In this document: one piece after another, positions 1-9,727 of the stretch
How the letters are laid out: every line of letters begins with the position of its first letter
How positions within the stretch are numbered: the first letter of the stretch is position 1
DNA from: Xanthomonas cannabis pv. cannabis
GTDB taxonomy: Bacteria > Pseudomonadota > Gammaproteobacteria > Xanthomonadales > Xanthomonadaceae
DNA: 64,000 nt
Reading direction: 5' to 3'
Assembly: GCF_000802365.1 (NCBI RefSeq)
Contig: NZ_JSZE01000005.1
Coordinates: 38,532 to 102,531, forward strand
Position numbers and translations under genes: made by a program
Notes under the pieces: generated by a model
Database searches by the model: none
What the model saw: the letters and a program-made list of their open reading frames with translations, nothing else
Told to the model about the DNA's origin: nothing

Positions 1-284
1 CAACGCCTGCCGCTGCAGCGCCCTCGTCCGCTGCAGCGGCGGTGACCGACAACACCCGTTACATCCTGCAGGCCGGCTCGTTCGGCGCTTCCGGCGATGC
101 CGAATCCACCAAGGCCAAGCTGGCGATGATGGGGCTGGCCGCACGCGTGGAATCGGCCGAAATCAGCGGGAAAACCGTCTATCGCGTGCGCATGGGGCCC
201 TACGGCAGCGCCGGCGAACTGGCCGAGGCCAAGCAGAAACTCACCGGCAGCGGCCTGCCGGCCATTGCGATCAAGGCGCAGTAA
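1..284 (+). CDS. SPOR-domain protein, C-terminal part (5' end outside window)
   Basis: The reading frame is open from base 3, so the gene starts upstream of the window. The visible part begins with an Ala/Pro/Ser-rich linker (about 14 residues) and continues into an approximately 75-residue SPOR domain with the usual pattern: an opening Tyr-Ile-Leu-Gln-Ala-Gly-Ser-Phe, then a Thr-Val-Tyr-Arg-Val-Arg-Met-Gly-Pro-Tyr core. SPOR domains bind denuded septal peptidoglycan; proteins with an Ala/Pro linker before SPOR are usually inner-membrane anchored with the domain in the periplasm. The membrane anchor would lie outside the window. The stop is 6 bases before the next start, so the two genes are probably cotranscribed. 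Confidence 0.9.
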   Translation, partial: TPAAAAPSSAAAAVTDNTRYILQAGSFGASGDAESTKAKLAMMGLAARVESAEISGKTVYRVRMGPYGSAGELAEAKQKLTGSGLPAIAIKAQ

Positions 285-290
285 GCGCGC

Positions 291-824
291 ATGCTGCGTC
301 GCTGCGCCGGGCTGTTGCTGGGAACGCTGGCACTGACCGGCACGGCGCAGGCCACCGATCAGATCCGCGACCGCATCCAGATCGACGGCCAGCAGGCAAC
401 GTTGCTGGCCGAGCCGTTGTCCGGGCCCCTGGATGACCCGGACACCTGGACGCGCTTCGTGGCGCACGCACGCAGTGCGATGGGCAGCTGCACCGCCAAC
501 TGGCGCGGCTATCGCGCGGACTGGCGTCTGGACGCGCAGCAGCTGGTGCTTGATCGCGTCGTGCTGGGCGCCTGCGCCGATGCGCCACCAACCTTGCCGT
601 TGGACGTCCTGTTCCCCGGCCAGCCGGCGCCAGTGCCGGCCGTGTGGGTGGATGGCGAAGTGATCGTCGCACTGCCGTCCACCGCGACGCCTGCCACGCA
701 CGCAGCGGGCGCCTACGTGGTGCTGCGGCTGCGCCGTGGCCATGTCGTCTCGCGCGAGAGCGTGACCGAAGAGATGCTGCGTGCGCGGCGTGCCGCAATG
801 GCAAGCCCGCCCCCTGCGCTCTGA
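291..824 (+). CDS. secreted hypothetical protein
   Basis: This encodes a 177-residue protein that I do not recognise. The N-terminus is a clear Sec signal peptide (Arg-Arg, hydrophobic core, cleavage after about residue 21, Ala-Gln-Ala), so the mature protein should be periplasmic or outer-membrane associated. It has two cysteines in the middle (Gly-Ser-Cys and Gly-Ala-Cys) that could form a disulfide. It starts 6 bases after the SPOR gene, suggesting one transcript with that envelope protein. There is no lipobox and no recognisable catalytic motif. Confidence 0.75.
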   Translation: MLRRCAGLLLGTLALTGTAQATDQIRDRIQIDGQQATLLAEPLSGPLDDPDTWTRFVAHARSAMGSCTANWRGYRADWRLDAQQLVLDRVVLGACADAPPTLPLDVLFPGQPAPVPAVWVDGEVIVALPSTATPATHAAGAYVVLRLRRGHVVSRESVTEEMLRARRAAMASPPPAL

Positions 825-1628
<804 letters not shown>

Positions 1629-1708
1629 CATGCCGCGGCATGCTGGACGTATGCATCGGCAAGGGCCGAGCGCGTACGGAGGCAAGACGCCATCGCGCAA
1701 TGCCTGAG

Positions 1709-1733
1709 AAGCCGCGCACTGCGCGGCTTTTCT
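1709..1733 (+). terminator. Rho-independent terminator after the ydfG-like gene
   Basis: A perfect 9-bp stem (AAGCCGCGC / GCGCGGCTT) with a 3-base ACT loop is followed by TTTCTT. It ends the + strand unit that begins before the window. Confidence 0.8.
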
Positions 1734-1885
1734 TCCAGGAACGCATTCATGCGATCAAAGCACGCGCGCGTGGCAACGGCGATGCCACACAGCGTCGTTT
1801 GCCAAGCAATCATCGGCATGCGATCGATGGCCGAAGTCTGACCAGAGCGCACGCGGCAGCAGTGGTGCTGAGCGGCGTGGGCACG

Positions 1886-3013
1886 CTACGCCGCCTCGGC
1901 ACCACCGGCCGGCCTGGCGCGCTGCCGCAGCAACATTCCACGCAGGCGCAGGAAAGGCCGCTCCACCGCGTAGTGCAGCAACGCGCCCACCAGCAACGCC
2001 ACCCCACCATAGACGGCAAATGCCAGCAGGCCGTGGCCGTCCAGCGCGGCGCCGAGCCAGCCCTGCGTCACATGGAACATGGCCTTGTGGGTCAGATACA
2101 GGCTGTAGGAGATGGTTGCTAGCCACGCTGCGCCCGGCACCCGCAGCCGGCCGAAGGCGCTGCCGGTGGCAGTGCCGGCCAGCACGAGCAATGCCAAGCC
2201 CAGCGAAAGCACCGGCCAGCCCAAGGCATTGCCGATCAGGCCGGTGCGCTCGCGAAACAACCACATCGCCAGCGCTAGCACCGCCATGCCCGCCAGCAAC
2301 CACGCGCTGCCGTACTGCTGCAGCCGTTGCCAGGTCTGCGGGCGGAAGACCTTCAGCACCGCGAGCATCACACCAGCCAGCAGGCCATCGAGGCGGTTCC
2401 AGGTGGGGTAGTAGATATCTTCGACGAACCAGTTGCGCTGCTGGTCACCGCCGATCTGGTCCAGCGCGGTGTTATGCAGCCAGACGCTGGTGCGCAAGGC
2501 GATGCCTGCCACTACCACCGCCATGCATAACGCGATGAATCGCCCGGCCGACGGACGCCGCAGCAGCACCGTGGCCAGTAGCGGAAACACCAGATAGAAG
2601 TGCTCCTCCACGCAAAGCGACCAGGCATGCGAAAACGCAGCCTGCTGGCCGTAATCGACGAACAGGTTCAGGGTGAAGGTGGCAAACATCCACCACGGCG
2701 CCAACCCGGGCGCTTCGCGAAACCCCGGCCATGTGATGTAGACGATCAGCACCAGCAGAAATGCCGGCAGGATGCGGAAGGCGCGACGCAGGTAGAAATC
2801 GGTGAAGTCCAGGCGCTGCCCGCGCGCCAGCGGCGTCAGCACCTGGCTGCCGATCAAAAAGCCGCTCAGCACGAAGAACAGGTCCACGCCCATCCAGCCG
2901 TAGCGCGACAGCCACGCCCAGTCCGGCCCCAGCCCGCCGACCACGAACGAATGGAACAGCATCACCCAGGCGATGGCGATGGCACGCAGCAGGTCCAAGG
3001 CGGGATAGCGCAT
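1886..3013 (-). CDS. membrane acyltransferase, OafA/YrhL-like (acyltransferase 3 family)
   Basis: This is a 375-residue polytopic membrane protein with about ten hydrophobic segments. The N-terminus LDLLRAIAIAWVMLFHS is the signature of the acyltransferase-3 family, which transfers acetyl or other acyl groups to sugars of O-antigen, exopolysaccharide or other surface glycans; the family histidine here is H23. RYGWMGVDLFFVLSGFLIG matches the second conserved motif. I place the start at the ATG at 3013; a GTG two codons upstream is possible. It stands alone between convergent ydfG and speA units, so the acceptor glycan cannot be read from context. Confidence 0.85.
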   Translation of the reverse strand: MRYPALDLLRAIAIAWVMLFHSFVVGGLGPDWAWLSRYGWMGVDLFFVLSGFLIGSQVLTPLARGQRLDFTDFYLRRAFRILPAFLLVLIVYITWPGFREAPGLAPWWMFATFTLNLFVDYGQQAAFSHAWSLCVEEHFYLVFPLLATVLLRRPSAGRFIALCMAVVVAGIALRTSVWLHNTALDQIGGDQQRNWFVEDIYYPTWNRLDGLLAGVMLAVLKVFRPQTWQRLQQYGSAWLLAGMAVLALAMWLFRERTGLIGNALGWPVLSLGLALLVLAGTATGSAFGRLRVPGAAWLATISYSLYLTHKAMFHVTQGWLGAALDGHGLLAFAVYGGVALLVGALLHYAVERPFLRLRGMLLRQRARPAGGAEAA

Positions 3014-3337
3014 GCGCACGCTCGATGACTGAAGGACGTCGATTGTGCCGCATGGCCGGTGTGATGGCGCCGGGATGTGGCGGCCGTGTCATTGCCATTG
3101 CATCGGGCAGTGCCGCCCGGGCATGCCATGCGACCGCAGACAGTCCCTGTCGGTGATGCGCGCATCGCCATCCATCAGCGGCGACGCAGGTGCAGGTCAA
3201 CCTGGTGGGGGCACGACAACGGCGCCGCGATCATCGCGCCATCACCGCAGCCGCTGCCGCTGCCGCTCCAGGCGAGCGCCGTGACATGGCTCCAGCGCCT
3301 TACTACGCGCCACGGCAGTGCCGCAGCGCGTGCACGA
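3014..3337. other. intergenic region without recognised gene
   Basis: This G+C-rich stretch lies between the acyltransferase start and the speA stop. It includes a short CCGCTG repeat tract near 3245-3270. I see no convincing coding frame, RNA or terminator. Confidence 0.5.
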
Positions 3338-5224
3338 TCAGCCCAATGGTTCGTCGGACAGATAGGTGTAGCCGGTCAGCCCGGCTTCCAGCGCGTCGCT
3401 CAGTTCCTTTGCGCGCTCCGGTGGCAGCTGCGCGGCGGCAATGCGTTCGGCGTAGGTCGCGCGCAGCGTATCCAGCTGATAGCCCACGTAGTCGAGCATC
3501 ACGTCGGTGGTATCGCCGCGACGCTGCTGCACGATGCGATAGCCATCGCCGTCCACCGCCACTTCCACCGCGTCGGTATCGCCGAACAGGTTGTGGATGT
3601 CGCCGAGAATTTCCTGGTAAGCACCGACCAGAAAGAAGCCGATACGGTAGCTTTCGCCCGGGTTCAATGTGTGCAGCGGCAACGAGCTGTCAAGGCTTTC
3701 GTTCTCGACATAGGTTTTGACCATGCCATCGGAATCGCAGGTCATGTCGGCGATGATGCCGCGCCGCTGCGGCGCTTCGTTCAGGCGTTCGATCGGCACG
3801 ATCGGGAACACCTGGTCGATCGCCCACACATCCGGAATCGACTCGAACACGCTGAAGTTGACGAAGTACTTGTCCACCAGCCGCTCGTTGAGCTCGTCCA
3901 GTACCGGGCGGTGGCTCTTTTCGTCGAAACTCAACCGCGCACGCACGCCGTGCGCGATGGCATAGAACAGATCATCGATACGCGCACGATGGGTCAGGTC
4001 GATCTGGCCCAGGGCGTAGGCGCTCAAGCCCTCGGCATGGAAGTGCTGCGCCTCCTGGAAGAGTTCCACCGCCGGGCGCACATCCAGTTCGTCGTGGATC
4101 TCGCGCAGGTGGCGGATGGCCGCCGGTTCATCGTCGTGCGCATCGGGCACGCGGCCTTCCGGCGCCTGCTCCACTTCGGAGACATTGGCGATCAGCACCG
4201 CGTGGTGCGCGGTCATCGCGCGCCCGCATTCGGTGACGATGCGCGGCGGGGTCAGCCCGTGCTCTTCGCAGGCGCTGGCCAGGGGCTGCACGATGTTGCT
4301 GGCGTACGAGTGCAGGCCATAATTGATCGAGCAATAGCTCCGCGAGCGGGTGCCTTCGTAATCGATACCCAGGCCGCCACCGACGTCCACATGGCTGATC
4401 TTGGCACCCAGGCGCGAAAGCTCCACGAAATAGCGGGTGGCCTCGCGCATGCCGTTGGCGATGTCGCGCACGTTGGAGATCTGCGAGCCCATGTGGAAAT
4501 GCAGCAGATTCAGGCTGTCGGCGTACTCGGTGTCGCGCAGCGTCTTCCACAGGTCCAGCACCTGCCGCGGCGACAGCCCGAACTTGGCCTTGTCGCCACC
4601 GCTGTTCTGCCACTTGCCCGCGCCCAGCGAGGCCAGGCGCATGCGCACGCCCAAGCCCGGCTTGACGTCCAGCGCGCGCGCCTCTTCCAGCACCAGCTTC
4701 AGCTCGGAAGGCTTTTCGATCACGATGAAGGTCTGCAGGCCCAGCTTGCGCCCGATCAGCGCCAGGCGGATGTATTCGCGGTCCTTGTAGCCGTTGCACA
4801 CGATCAGCCCGCCCGGGCGCGACAGCGCCAGCACCGCCATCAGCTCCGGCTTGCTGCCCGCTTCCAGCCCGAAGCCGTCGCCGTGGTGGCCGGCCAGGGT
4901 ACCGGCCACGCCGCGGTGCTGGTTGACCTTGATCGGGTACACGGCGGTATAGCCGCCGGCGTAGTCCCACTCCGACTGCGCCTGCGCAAAGGCCGCCTGC
5001 AGCTTGCCCAGGCGCTGGCCCAGGATGTCCGGAAAGCGCACCAGCAGCGGCAGCTTGGCGCCGGCCGCACGCGCGGCGTCCACCACCTCGGGCAGCGACA
5101 CCGACGGGCCATTGGCGGTCGGGCTGACCACCACGTGGCCGGCGGCGTTCACATCGAAATACCCATCGGCCCAATGCGGGATCGAGTAGGTCTTGCGGGC
5201 TTGGTCGAGGGACCAATCGCTCAT
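3338..5224 (-). CDS. speA: biosynthetic arginine decarboxylase
   Basis: SpeA is a PLP enzyme of 628 residues, the usual length for the biosynthetic enzyme, that decarboxylates arginine to agmatine, the first step from arginine to putrescine. The PLP lysine is K99 in YPIKVNQ, and the glycine-rich cofactor site HVDVGGGLGIDYEG and the C-terminal EEEVEEL-region equivalent are present in order. I start it at the ATG at 5224 (MSDWSLDQARKTY), not at the open frame 17 codons upstream, because the first conserved residues (W-S-x-D-x-A-x-x-x-Y) follow this ATG directly. It is transcribed away from speE, with a 234-bp shared upstream region. Confidence 0.96.
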   Translation of the reverse strand: MSDWSLDQARKTYSIPHWADGYFDVNAAGHVVVSPTANGPSVSLPEVVDAARAAGAKLPLLVRFPDILGQRLGKLQAAFAQAQSEWDYAGGYTAVYPIKVNQHRGVAGTLAGHHGDGFGLEAGSKPELMAVLALSRPGGLIVCNGYKDREYIRLALIGRKLGLQTFIVIEKPSELKLVLEEARALDVKPGLGVRMRLASLGAGKWQNSGGDKAKFGLSPRQVLDLWKTLRDTEYADSLNLLHFHMGSQISNVRDIANGMREATRYFVELSRLGAKISHVDVGGGLGIDYEGTRSRSYCSINYGLHSYASNIVQPLASACEEHGLTPPRIVTECGRAMTAHHAVLIANVSEVEQAPEGRVPDAHDDEPAAIRHLREIHDELDVRPAVELFQEAQHFHAEGLSAYALGQIDLTHRARIDDLFYAIAHGVRARLSFDEKSHRPVLDELNERLVDKYFVNFSVFESIPDVWAIDQVFPIVPIERLNEAPQRRGIIADMTCDSDGMVKTYVENESLDSSLPLHTLNPGESYRIGFFLVGAYQEILGDIHNLFGDTDAVEVAVDGDGYRIVQQRRGDTTDVMLDYVGYQLDTLRATYAERIAAAQLPPERAKELSDALEAGLTGYTYLSDEPLG

Positions 5225-5250
5225 TTCGCTGTCTCGGCTGGAATAAAAAA

Positions 5251-5313
5251 GGGCGTGAAGTGTAACGCCTGGCATGCGCAGGGTCCGTTACAATCCGCGC
5301 CGACTTCACGCCC
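5251..5313. promoter_or_regulatory. nested inverted repeat between speA and speE
   Basis: GGGCGTGAAGT at 5251-5261 is perfectly inverted as ACTTCACGCCC at 5303-5313. Inside it, TGTAACG at 5261-5267 is inverted as CGTTACA at 5286-5292. The arms lie directly upstream of speA and between the two divergent genes, where a shared polyamine- or arginine-responsive regulator could bind, or where a folded leader RNA could form. No known regulator motif is recognised. Confidence 0.5.
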
Positions 5314-5370
5314 CGCTCCTGCTGGAGCGGGTTGGAATGCAGGTTCAGCCGCCGCGCAGGTTGACTGCAC

Positions 5371-5428
5371 GAGGCTGCGCCCGACCCTCATCCGGCGCTT
5401 TGCGCCACCTTCTCCCGGTGGGAGAAGG
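5371..5428 (-). repeat. dispersed intergenic repeat, CCTTCTCCC dyad family
   Basis: Read on the minus strand this has the dyad CCTTCTCCC-ACC-GGGAGAAGG followed by CGGATGAGGG and a GAGGC end. It is the same element family as the copies at 34283, 34430 and 45318. Here it lies in the speE leader, about 30 bases before the speE start, and may be transcribed with it. Confidence 0.75.
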
Positions 5429-5458
5429 AACAGCTCCCCTTCTTTTCAGGATCTTTGC

Positions 5459-6316
5459 ATGAGCGCCAACGACAACTGGTACATCGAACACTTCCAGCCC
5501 ACCGGGTCGGCCATCGGCTTCCGCATCAGCGGCAAGCTGGACGAGGTGCAGTCCCCGTTCCAGAAGATCGAGATCTACCAGACCACGGACTGGGGCAAGC
5601 TGATGCTCATCGACGGCGCGGTGATGCTGACCAGCCGCGACAACTTCTTCTATCACGAGATGATCAGCCACCCAGCGCTGTTCACCCATCCCGCGCCCAA
5701 GCGCGTGGTGATCATTGGCGGCGGCGACTGCGGCACCCTGCGCGAGGTGCTCAAGCACCCGGGCGTGGAAAGCGCCACCCAATGCGATATCGACGAGCAG
5801 GTTACCCGCATGTCGGAGACCTATTTTCCCGAGCTGTGCGATTCCAACCACGATGCGCGCGCCGAGCTGTTGTTCGACGATGGCGTGGCCTACATGGCCA
5901 ATTGCCCGGCCGGCAGCGTGGACATCGTGATCGTCGACTCCACCGATCCGGTGGGCCCGGCCGAGGGCCTGTTCAACAAGGCGTTCTACGAGAGCTGCTT
6001 CAAGGCGTTGAAGGACGACGGCATCCTGGTGCAGCAGTCAGAATCGCCGCTGGCGCTGCTGGACCTGATCAACGAGATGCGCACCGAAATGGGCAAGGCC
6101 GGCTTCCAGTCGTTCAAGACCCTGCCGTTCCCGCAGCCGTGCTACCCCACCGGCTGGTGGAGCGTGACCATGGCCAGCAAGCAGGCCAAGGCCGATTTCG
6201 CGTTCCGTCAGGACGCCGCGCAGGCCAAGGGCTTCGACACGCTGTATTACACCGCCCACCTGCACACCGGCGTGCTGGTCGCCCCGCCGTTCGTGGCCAA
6301 GGCGCTGGGCGAGTAG
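5459..6316 (+). CDS. speE: polyamine aminopropyltransferase (spermidine synthase)
   Basis: SpeE moves an aminopropyl group from decarboxylated S-adenosylmethionine to putrescine. The 285-residue protein has the full family architecture: an N-terminal beta domain with YQTTDWGKLMLIDG, the nucleotide-binding GGGDCG at residues 87-92, and the catalytic D160 and D163 in VDSTDPVGPA. The start at 5459 is the ATG for the canonical N-terminus NWYIEHF; the frame is open far upstream by chance because the opposite strand (speA) is coding. It is divergent from speA, so the two ends of the arginine-to-spermidine route share an upstream region. Confidence 0.96.
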   Translation: MSANDNWYIEHFQPTGSAIGFRISGKLDEVQSPFQKIEIYQTTDWGKLMLIDGAVMLTSRDNFFYHEMISHPALFTHPAPKRVVIIGGGDCGTLREVLKHPGVESATQCDIDEQVTRMSETYFPELCDSNHDARAELLFDDGVAYMANCPAGSVDIVIVDSTDPVGPAEGLFNKAFYESCFKALKDDGILVQQSESPLALLDLINEMRTEMGKAGFQSFKTLPFPQPCYPTGWWSVTMASKQAKADFAFRQDAAQAKGFDTLYYTAHLHTGVLVAPPFVAKALGE

Positions 6317-6689
6317 GCGCGGCGAGCAACCCTTTGCCTGCGGGCGCGGACGGCGCGCGCAGGCGCGATGCTTGAATGGTTGCGGCCGATTGACGACACC
6401 GGCCGCAACAGCCTGGCAGTGACGCCCCCGGGCTATCGGCAGCCGCCCGTTGACGAGACTGCCTGCGCGCCTGCAGCGCGCGGGCTGATCTGCCAGTGCG
6501 TTTCGCCTGGCGTGCTGTCGCACCCATGGCCGATGACGCGGCGATGCGCCGCTCACATTCCCTTGAACGGCGCTCGATCGACAGTGCAGCCGTGCGCGGG
6601 ACGCATCGGTCTTGCGCGCCATTGCTGCGTCACGCTGCGGTCGATGCCGCTGCCCATGCCTTGCCGACCAATGTACGGGACCGCGCAGC
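6317..6689. other. intergenic region without recognised gene
   Basis: This lies between the convergent ends of speE and the PH/SHOCT gene. It is G+C rich and has no coding frame I would accept and no clear terminator with a T-run. Confidence 0.5.
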
Positions 6690-7301
6690 CTATAACCGGG
6701 CCAGGACTTCCGTCTTCTTGGCGTCGAATTCGTCCTGCGTGACCAGCCCCGCATCCAGCAATTGCTTCAGCTTGCTCAACACCTGCACCGGATCGTCTGT
6801 GGCGGGAACGGCACTGGCCTGAGATGGCACTGCCGCGCCGTGCGCACCCGGCGCATGCACCACCACGCCACCGGCCGCCGCACGCAATTTGTCGATCTCC
6901 AGCTGCTGGCGCTTTTCGTAGGCGGATTCTTCCACCTGCTGCGCATAGGCATAGACGCGCCGCGCCTGCTTCTTGGGCAGGCTGTCGATGGAGGCGGAGG
7001 TGCCTTGGGTGGTGCGGCACATGATGGTCGCCCCGAGCATCTGTTCGCTCATGTGCACATCGAGCACCTCGCGCCAGGGGAAATCGCGGAAGGTCATGCC
7101 GAACAACGTGGGGTAGACCACGATAAACCTGCGGTTGGTCAGCACCACCGCATCCGGCGACAGGTTCATCACCATCTTCTTCTGCACGGCGATGTACTCG
7201 ACCTGCTCGTCGCGGGTCAGCAACTCACTGACCTTGGGCAGGATCTTGCCGACTGCCACCGGGTCCTGCTCGTCTGTCAAAAACTGCGCCACTGCGTCCA
7301 T
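6690..7301 (-). CDS. PH-domain / SHOCT-domain protein
   Basis: This is a 203-residue protein in two parts. Residues about 25-125 look like a bacterial PH-like domain (NRRFIVVYPTLFG and an aromatic-rich beta region), and the last 30 residues are a SHOCT motif (LSKLKQLLDAGLVTQDEFDAKK), a short oligomerisation segment found at the C-terminus of many bacterial proteins. A charged helix with EKRQQLEIDKLR joins them. The start at 7301 is chosen because GGGAGG sits 5-10 bases upstream, unlike a TTG four codons earlier. There is no signal peptide, so it is likely cytoplasmic or peripherally membrane bound. The specific role is unknown. Confidence 0.8.
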   Translation of the reverse strand: MDAVAQFLTDEQDPVAVGKILPKVSELLTRDEQVEYIAVQKKMVMNLSPDAVVLTNRRFIVVYPTLFGMTFRDFPWREVLDVHMSEQMLGATIMCRTTQGTSASIDSLPKKQARRVYAYAQQVEESAYEKRQQLEIDKLRAAAGGVVVHAPGAHGAAVPSQASAVPATDDPVQVLSKLKQLLDAGLVTQDEFDAKKTEVLARL

Positions 7302-7486
7302 AGGCCCTCCCAACGACTGTCACCGTTGGACACGACACTACAGCACCTTGCATGGATCGCCCCGCAACGTGGGAGTCGGTGGCCTGGGTACGCCCCCGCC
7401 GGCGTGGCAGTAACGCTGACTGGGTCGATTTCCTCAACGATCAGGGGCGGACGCTGCCGCCCGCCTTGCGGTCCTGGCCGCTGCAA

Positions 7487-8293
7487 TCAGAAGCGGACTT
7501 CGGCGCCGAAGCTCAACACCTCGGCGCGATTGATGGTGATGTCCTCGTAGTCGTCGTAATACTCGTCGGCATACACGTAGTTGGTGTACAGCGCGCTCAG
7601 GCTGACATGCCTGCCGATATCCACGCCGAGCCCGGCGCCCACGTAGGCGCCATACACACGCTCGTCGTAGTCCTCTCCCTTGGCCTTGCCACCCCAATAG
7701 CCCAGCCGTACGAGTGCAAACACCGGAGCGTCGCCGAAGTTGAAGCGCGCCGTTCCACCAACACTGCCGAAGTCCACCGTCGGGATGACGACAAACCCAT
7801 CCTCATCCTTTGAACCATCGACGTTTCCGGTTGCCGCTTCGATGCCGATCAGGGTCACCGGACCTGCGCGCCAGCGATACCCGACATTGAAGCCCAACAG
7901 GTCCTGCTTGACTCCGTCGAATACCTTGGCCTTGCCGCTCTGCACGCCAAGGAACATGCCGCTCTTGAGCCGTTGGTCGTCTTCGATCGGCGCAGGAGAG
8001 ACATCAACCGGCACGGGCGGCGCTGCCATCTCCGTCTGCGTCGTAACCGTGGTGAATCCGCCGGATTCGCCGGTGCCAGTGCCGCTTCCACCGACGGCAG
8101 CCGGCGCGCCGCCGATGCCGGCTTGCGAGGTGCGCGACGACTGCGCGACCGGCGCGCGCGCGTCCTGCGTGCCGGTCTGCTGCTTTTGCTGTTGCCGGTA
8201 GCTGTCCCAGCCGCGCGACAACGATTGCGCCGAGGCCTGTGCCGTGACGCCGAAGGCCGTGCAGGCCAACAGCAGTGTTGCGGTCCTTTTCAT
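7487..8293 (-). CDS. outer-membrane beta-barrel protein
   Basis: This is a 268-residue exported protein. It has a Sec signal peptide ending near residue 22 (AQASA), then a low-complexity Gln/Gly/Ser/Thr-rich linker to about residue 95, then alternating amphipathic strands (GVQSGKAKVFDG, VGYRWRAGPVTLIGIEA, GAYVGAGLGVDIGRHVSLSALYTNYVY) typical of a small OmpA-like or Ail-like eight-strand barrel. It ends in Val-Arg-Phe, the C-terminal aromatic needed for BAM recognition. An acidic loop rich in Asp/Tyr (DEYYDDYED) might bind cations. It follows the PH/SHOCT gene's strand, with 185 bases between. Confidence 0.8.
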   Translation of the reverse strand: MKRTATLLLACTAFGVTAQASAQSLSRGWDSYRQQQKQQTGTQDARAPVAQSSRTSQAGIGGAPAAVGGSGTGTGESGGFTTVTTQTEMAAPPVPVDVSPAPIEDDQRLKSGMFLGVQSGKAKVFDGVKQDLLGFNVGYRWRAGPVTLIGIEAATGNVDGSKDEDGFVVIPTVDFGSVGGTARFNFGDAPVFALVRLGYWGGKAKGEDYDERVYGAYVGAGLGVDIGRHVSLSALYTNYVYADEYYDDYEDITINRAEVLSFGAEVRF

Positions 8294-8851
8294 CGCTTCC
8301 CCAATGAGTCGTACTCCATCGTTCCCGCATCCTTGCGCACGCAGGGGTCACCTGACGGCGTCTGGAAGTGGCGCAGTTGCTGTCGAATTCGGGGGCTTTC
8401 CCGGCATCACCGGATGTCGTGCGACATCGATCCAGGCGCCGTCCCTGAGAACGTGCCCGTACTAACGCGTGATGCAGCCCCCTGACCGCAGCCGGCACAG
8501 TGTCTGGAGTCTCAGCAGCTGTCAAGAAGGGATGTGACCGCTCGCGCTTGGTTGAAGCGATCGCAAGTCATGCGCTGATCGAAGCAGGCAGCTGGCATCG
8601 CCGATGCCGGCTTTCTGCGCGCGCACGCGCGGCGTGCCTGCCCTGCCCACCTGATGCCAACAGAGTCCTAGCGAAGGGGCCGCCAAGCACTTGATTAGCA
8701 AAGCCGTTCCACTTCCGGAACATTTCATTTGTTAAATAAAGGTAATTTCAATACTGACAAGTTCTAAAATTGCGCGCACCGATCCCTCGCGATCATCGTG
8801 AACCTGCGCAACGCGTGACATCTCCGCGCCGCCAAGGTCCGGAGAACTGTC
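8294..8851. other. intergenic region with an A+T-rich patch before the kinase gene
   Basis: A 558-base stretch without an acceptable coding frame. From about 8700 to 8770 the base composition drops sharply to A+T-rich sequence (TTTGTTAAATAAAGG and following), unlike the rest, and probably carries the promoter of the gene at 8852. I could not assign -35 and -10 elements with confidence. Confidence 0.5.
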
Positions 8852-9508
8852 ATGCATTACCAGCCGCTGGACGTGTCCAGCCTGCACGTTGTCACGCCCG
8901 TGTTGCTCAAGCAGGGCACCCGCCTGCTGGAACCCGACGTCTACCGCACCCACGTGGATGGGCAGCTGGCGGTGGTCAAGGACTACGGCCGCTACCGCCG
9001 CACGCTGCTGGCACCGGTCGCGCGGTTGATGGTGCGCCACGAGGCCAGGATGCTGGAACAGCTGAAGGGCTGGCGGCATGCGCCGGCCCTGCTCGGCACC
9101 CTGGGCGGGCTGGCACTGGGCATGGAGTTCATTCCCGGCGACACGCTCAGCGCCAGCGCGGTGGTGGGCCAGGAAGTCTTCCAGCAACTGCAGCAGGCCT
9201 TGCGCCGGCTGCATGCGTTCGGCATCACCCATAACGATCTGCATGGCACCAATGTGGTGGTCAGCGCGGGCGTGCCGGTGCTGATCGATTTCACTTCGGC
9301 GTGGCGATTCCCGCGCTGGTTGCGTCGCGGCACGCTGGCGCGTCAGCTGCAACGCAGCGACGTGGCCAACTTCCAGAAAATGCGCCAGCGCCTGGCCGGC
9401 ATCGCACCGACGGCCGACGAAGCCGCACACAGCGCCGAACCGCGCTGGGTGCATGCCGTTCGCAGCGGCTGGAAGCGGCTGTATCGGCGTCTGAAAGGCA
9501 CTGCGTAA
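8852..9508 (+). CDS. small lipopolysaccharide-kinase-like / RIO-like protein kinase
   Basis: This is a 218-residue protein with a compact kinase fold. The ATP-anchoring lysine is probably K43 (VVKDYG), the catalytic loop HNDLHGTN is at residues 127-134 with D129, and the metal-binding aspartate is D146 in LIDFTS. The small size and the HNDLHG loop fit the InaA/KdkA/WaaP-type family that phosphorylates heptose or Kdo in the lipopolysaccharide inner core, or RIO-type protein kinases. GGAGAA lies about 6 bases before the ATG. It is alone on its strand, not in a lipopolysaccharide cluster, so the substrate is open. Confidence 0.75.
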   Translation: MHYQPLDVSSLHVVTPVLLKQGTRLLEPDVYRTHVDGQLAVVKDYGRYRRTLLAPVARLMVRHEARMLEQLKGWRHAPALLGTLGGLALGMEFIPGDTLSASAVVGQEVFQQLQQALRRLHAFGITHNDLHGTNVVVSAGVPVLIDFTSAWRFPRWLRRGTLARQLQRSDVANFQKMRQRLAGIAPTADEAAHSAEPRWVHAVRSGWKRLYRRLKGTA

Positions 9509-9727
9509 CCAGCGCTGCTGACCGGGAGCCGCTTTGGAGCGGCTGGCCAACGTTGTGGCGTCATCCGCTGCGTCGATCGCATCGGTTTGATCTGCAGCGC
9601 GGAACGTCCCCGAGTGCTCTGTGCATACCACGTGCTGCGACGCGGATGGCTAGGGCGCTCCCGCGGTTGCCTGCACCGCGACGCGAACAGTCACCCATGC
9701 GCGTCGCGGTGCCTGCGCACTAACCCA

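Noticed and set aside
3077..5458. Very long open frame running into speE on the + strand
   Set aside because: The frame is open because the minus strand carries speA with strong G+C bias. The speE family begins at 5459 and nothing upstream resembles a protein domain.
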